64,000 nucleotides of DNA from Aggregicoccus sp. 17bor-14 (GTDB lineage Bacteria; Myxococcota; Myxococcia; Myxococcales; Myxococcaceae): positions 310,001 to 374,000 of the forward strand of contig NZ_VJZZ01000006.1 of NCBI RefSeq assembly GCF_009659535.1, read 5' to 3'. Below the pieces are notes generated by a model. It did no database searches, had not been told where the DNA came from, and was given only the letters and a program-made list of their open reading frames with translations. Every line of letters starts with the position of its first letter. Position 1 is the stretch's first letter. This document shows, one piece after another, positions 61,638-64,000 of this stretch. The translations under genes and the position numbers were made by a program.

Positions 61638-62255
61638 TCAGGGGCGCCGTGCGCTCCCGGCGATGGCCCGGCGCAGCAGCGGCGGTGAGCCGGGCAGCTC
61701 GGCGTCCCGCACCTCGCGGGTGTCGAAGCCTGCGCGCTCGAGCTCCCCGCGCGTGTCGCGCGTCAGGTGACAGCCACGCGCGCAGAAGTGCTGCACCGGC
61801 TCGAAGAGCTGCTGCACGCGGCCCCACGCCCCTTGCGTCGCCACGTGCTCGAAGAGCAGCAGCCGCCCGCCGGGGCGCAGCACGCGGCGCACCTCGGAGA
61901 GCGCGCGCTGCGGGTCCGCCACCGTGCACAGCACCAGCGTGCTCACCACCGCGTCCGCGCTCGCGTCCTCGAGCGGGAGCTGCTCCGCCGGGGCGAGCAG
62001 CACCTCTGCGCCGGGACGCTCGCGCTCCACGCGTGCGCGCAGCCGCGCGGCCATCTCGGGCGTGGGCTCGGTGAGCGTGAGGCGCGCGGAGGCAGGGTAG
62101 TGGGGCAGGTTGAGGCCGGTGCCTGCGCCCAGCTCCACCACGTCGCCGCTCAGGCCTGCGAGCAGCCGCGCCCGCTCGCGCGCGAGCCCGCGCCGCTCCA
62201 CGCTCGCCATCATCGGGTCGTAGAGGCGGGCGAAGACGGCATCGAGCAGCGGCAT
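61638..62255 (-). CDS. Class I SAM-dependent methyltransferase
   Basis: The 205-residue cytoplasmic enzyme has the SAM-binding motif I VVELGAGTGLNLPHY, an acidic motif II region (LTLTEPTPEMAARL), and a motif EDASADAVVSTLVLCTV. A C-terminal domain with GRLLLFEHV follows, typical of UbiE/small-molecule methyltransferases. The start is ATG 62255 (MPLLDAVFARL). It follows the OsmC gene by 11 bases on the same strand, so they are probably co-transcribed. The methyl acceptor is unknown. Confidence 0.9.
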   Translation of the reverse strand: MPLLDAVFARLYDPMMASVERRGLARERARLLAGLSGDVVELGAGTGLNLPHYPASARLTLTEPTPEMAARLRARVERERPGAEVLLAPAEQLPLEDASADAVVSTLVLCTVADPQRALSEVRRVLRPGGRLLLFEHVATQGAWGRVQQLFEPVQHFCARGCHLTRDTRGELERAGFDTREVRDAELPGSPPLLRRAIAGSARRP

Positions 62256-62266
62256 GGCGGGGCTCC

Positions 62267-62734
62267 TCAGACGAAGTGCAGCTCGGGCTCCACCCGCACG
62301 TCCAGGTCCGCGCGCAGGCTGCTCGCGATGTAGCACTCGCGGTGCGCCTGCTCCACGAGCGCGCGCACGCGCTCCTCGGTAGGACCGCGCGCGAGCGTGA
62401 TGCGCGGCCGCAGCACGATGGAGGTGAAGCGCACGGGGCGCACGTCCTCGGGCATCAGCGCCTCGGCGCGGTCCTCGTAGCCTTGCACGTCCAGGCGAGC
62501 GCGCGCCGCCACCGCGAGGAATGAGAGGAGCTGGCAGGAGGACGCCGCCGCGAGCAGCAGCTGCTCGGGGTTGAGCTGCGCGGGGTCTCCGCGAAACGCC
62601 GGGTCCGAGCTGAGCTGCAGCTCCGTGCGCGCCGGCGGCGCCCGCACCGTGTGTGCGCGGGCGTAGTCCGCGTAGCCCACACCGGTAGACCCCTCCCACC
62701 GGCACTCCACCTCGTAGCGATGCACCTGCGCCAT
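62267..62734 (-). CDS. OsmC-family peroxide-reducing protein
   Basis: This 155-residue protein is of the OsmC/Ohr family. Two Cys residues characteristic of thiol peroxidases of this family are Cys67 ([12 protein letters not shown]) and Cys134 ([10 protein letters not shown]), both in the expected motifs. These enzymes reduce organic hydroperoxides using lipoyl or thiol partners. ATG 62734 is preceded by GGGAGG (read on the minus strand). It is the first gene of a unit with the methyltransferase, and divergent from an AraC regulator 96 bases away, which may control it. Confidence 0.92.
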   Translation of the reverse strand: MAQVHRYEVECRWEGSTGVGYADYARAHTVRAPPARTELQLSSDPAFRGDPAQLNPEQLLLAAASSCQLLSFLAVAARARLDVQGYEDRAEALMPEDVRPVRFTSIVLRPRITLARGPTEERVRALVEQAHRECYIASSLRADLDVRVEPELHFV

Positions 62735-62830
62735 GTGAACCTCCCGTGAGGGGTGGAATACTCGCCCCCGGCCGGCGGCGTCTTGCACGTTGCGAGCGGA
62801 GATTCCGAGCATCGGCCCGGAGGTGTGCCC

Positions 62831-63544
62831 ATGGGACTGCGGATGGAGGAGGCAGCGTACGCGCCCGGCACCACCGTCGCGCGCCACACCCACGAGGCGC
62901 CCCTGCTCGCCGCCGTGCTCTCGGGCTCGCTCGAGCTCTCGCTGCGCCGCGGCGCGCACGGCTGCGCCCGCGGAGCCGTGTTCACGCAGGCCGGAGAGCC
63001 CCACGCGAACCGCTTCGGCGCTCGCGGGGCGCGCCTCCTGCTCGTGCACCTGGACCGCCCGCTCGCGCTCCCTCCGGTGGTGCACGGCGCCGAGCTCACC
63101 CGCGTGGCCCGGGGGCTCGCCCTCGAGCTGAAGGCCACCGACAGCGCGGCGCCGCTCGCCCGCGAGGGCCTCGCGCTGCAGTTGATGGCGCTCGCCACGC
63201 GCGAGGCGGGGCGCGTGACGGCCGAGCGGCGCTGGATGGCGCGGGTGCAGGAGTACCTGGAGGCCCACCTGCTCGAGGCGCCGCGGTTGGAGACACTCGC
63301 GCGCGTGGCAGGCGTCCATCCGGCGCACCTCGCGCGGGCCTTTCGTGCGCAGCAGGGGGAGTCGCTCGCGGCGTACGTGCGGCGCCGGCGGGTGGAGTGG
63401 GCGCGCGAGCAATTGGTGCGGACGGAGCGGGCGGTCGCGGAGATTGCGCTGGAGGCAGGCTTCTGCGACCAGGGGCACTTCGCGCGCACCTTCCGCAAGG
63501 TGTGCGGGATGACGCCGGGCGCGGTGCGACAGCGCAGGCGCTAA
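62831..63544 (+). CDS. AraC-family transcriptional regulator
   Basis: The 237-residue regulator has an N-terminal cupin-like sensor domain ([35 protein letters not shown]). The C-terminal AraC double HTH has [20 protein letters not shown] and [20 protein letters not shown], followed by [13 protein letters not shown], the standard second HTH end. ATG 62831 gives [13 protein letters not shown]; the in-frame ATG at 62753 has no good ribosome site. It is divergent from the OsmC/methyltransferase pair with 96 bases between, and is the natural candidate for their control. The inducer is unknown; a cupin sensor often binds small organic molecules. Confidence 0.92.
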   Translation: MGLRMEEAAYAPGTTVARHTHEAPLLAAVLSGSLELSLRRGAHGCARGAVFTQAGEPHANRFGARGARLLLVHLDRPLALPPVVHGAELTRVARGLALELKATDSAAPLAREGLALQLMALATREAGRVTAERRWMARVQEYLEAHLLEAPRLETLARVAGVHPAHLARAFRAQQGESLAAYVRRRRVEWAREQLVRTERAVAEIALEAGFCDQGHFARTFRKVCGMTPGAVRQRRR

Positions 63545-63545
63545 T

Positions 63546-63578
63546 CCCTCACCCCGACCCTCTCCCACGGGGAGAGGG
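63546..63578. repeat. 33-base intergenic palindromic repeat, copy 3
   Basis: This is the reverse complement of the copies at 45434 and 55474: CCCTCACCCC, then CCCTCTCCC, then GGGAGAGGG with one changed base in the loop. It lies one base after the AraC stop codon, again in a gap between genes. Confidence 0.75.
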
Positions 63579-63687
63579 GAGACCTTCGCCCGTGCACTTC
63601 AACTTTCTCGCTCGGGTGCTCTTCGCGTCGCAGGTGGTTGCCCGCCTGCTTTCCTCCGGGCGCCCCCGCGCGCAGGATGCGGGCTGC

Positions 63688-64000
63688 ATGCGCGCCCGTC
63701 TCCTGCGTCCGCTCGCTCTGCTCGCGCTCCTGCTCACCGCCTGTGCGGGAGGCCGGGGCCGCGCGCCCGAGCGCACCTGCCTCGTGCTCTCGGTGGGCGG
63801 GGTGAAGGGGCTCGCGCACCTGGGCGCCATCGACGCGCTCAAGGCACGCGGCGAGCGCATCGACTGCGTGGTGGGCACCAGCATGGGCGCGGTGGTGGGC
63901 AGCCTCTATGCCTCCGCGCCGCAGGAGGACCTGCGCACGCGCTACCGCCGCTTCTACGCCGAGTACGCGCGCCAGACGCGAGACGAGGCGCGCACCCGCG
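63688..64000 (+). CDS. Patatin-like phospholipase lipoprotein (partial)
   Basis: The gene is cut by the window end; 104 full codons are visible. A signal peptide ends in the lipobox LLTAC (Cys19), so it should be membrane-anchored and face the periplasm or surface. The patatin domain follows: [17 protein letters not shown] holds the glycine-rich oxyanion loop, and [12 protein letters not shown] carries the nucleophile Ser65 in G-x-S-x-G. The catalytic Asp lies beyond the window. It is likely a lipid acyl hydrolase. ATG 63688 follows GCAGGATGCGGGCTGC, a weak ribosome site. A patatin-like lipoprotein is a reasonable candidate for prey-membrane degradation, but that is inference. Confidence 0.85.
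   Translation, partial: MRARLLRPLALLALLLTACAGGRGRAPERTCLVLSVGGVKGLAHLGAIDALKARGERIDCVVGTSMGAVVGSLYASAPQEDLRTRYRRFYAEYARQTRDEARTR

Overview
The window is very GC-rich, densely packed bacterial DNA with GC-biased third codon positions on both strands. The gene content points to a myxobacterium (Myxococcota, probably the Myxococcus/Archangium/Aggregicoccus side). The clues are many histidine kinases with GAF and PAS input, a Ser/Thr kinase fused to a PilZ-like domain, RAD55/KaiC-like ATPases, lipoproteins with PDAG-rich linkers, sigma54-type promoters and HAF/propeller proteins. This assignment rests on gene content and style, not on a marker gene. About 57 protein genes are supported. I saw no rRNA, tRNA, CRISPR array, insertion sequence or phage gene.

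Layout. 0-10 kb: rhomboid protease, an epoxide-hydrolase-like enzyme, a large secreted ChaN-like protein followed by a lipoprotein sharing its N-terminal domain, ribonuclease Z, a DUF2293 protein, a HAF-repeat protein and the DbpA RNA helicase. 10-16.5 kb: a RluA-type pseudouridine synthase with Gly at the catalytic Asp position, a 556-base gene-free convergent gap, gluconokinase and two glycosyltransferases on the minus strand, then a membrane protein / HTH-zinc ribbon / histidine kinase operon. 16.5-25.7 kb: an atypical membrane pyrophosphatase, a peroxiredoxin-fold protein lacking its peroxidatic Cys, and several secreted proteins and lipoproteins. 25.9-29.3 kb: a DUF1588/DUF1585 lipoprotein and DUF1501-like operon behind a 23-base palindrome.

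30-47.4 kb is a signalling-rich stretch. It holds a double RAD55/KaiC-like ATPase translationally coupled to a CheY-like receiver, a receiver-pseudokinase with a wHTH protein and two DUF5985 membrane proteins, and a PilZ protein. Next come a Ser/Thr kinase-PilZ-J-like fusion, an ABC1/UbiB kinase, a 1395-residue multi-GAF histidine kinase, a NarL-type response regulator and another PAS/GAF histidine kinase. 47.5-55.5 kb: a propeller lipoprotein, LtrA, a CotH-kinase lipoprotein, a PilZ-like protein and a RapA-like Swi2/Snf2 ATPase.

55.5-61.6 kb is the most striking part. Two 809-residue MacB/FtsX-type permeases of identical length are each preceded by the same 16-base sigma54 promoter, with a matching dyad exactly 91 bases further upstream. 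Between them, on the opposite strand, lies a histidine kinase relic that has lost its phosphoacceptor domain. The window ends with an OsmC/methyltransferase pair divergent from an AraC regulator, and the start of a patatin-like lipoprotein cut by the window edge. Three copies of a 33-base imperfect palindromic intergenic repeat lie at 45.4, 55.5 and 63.5 kb.
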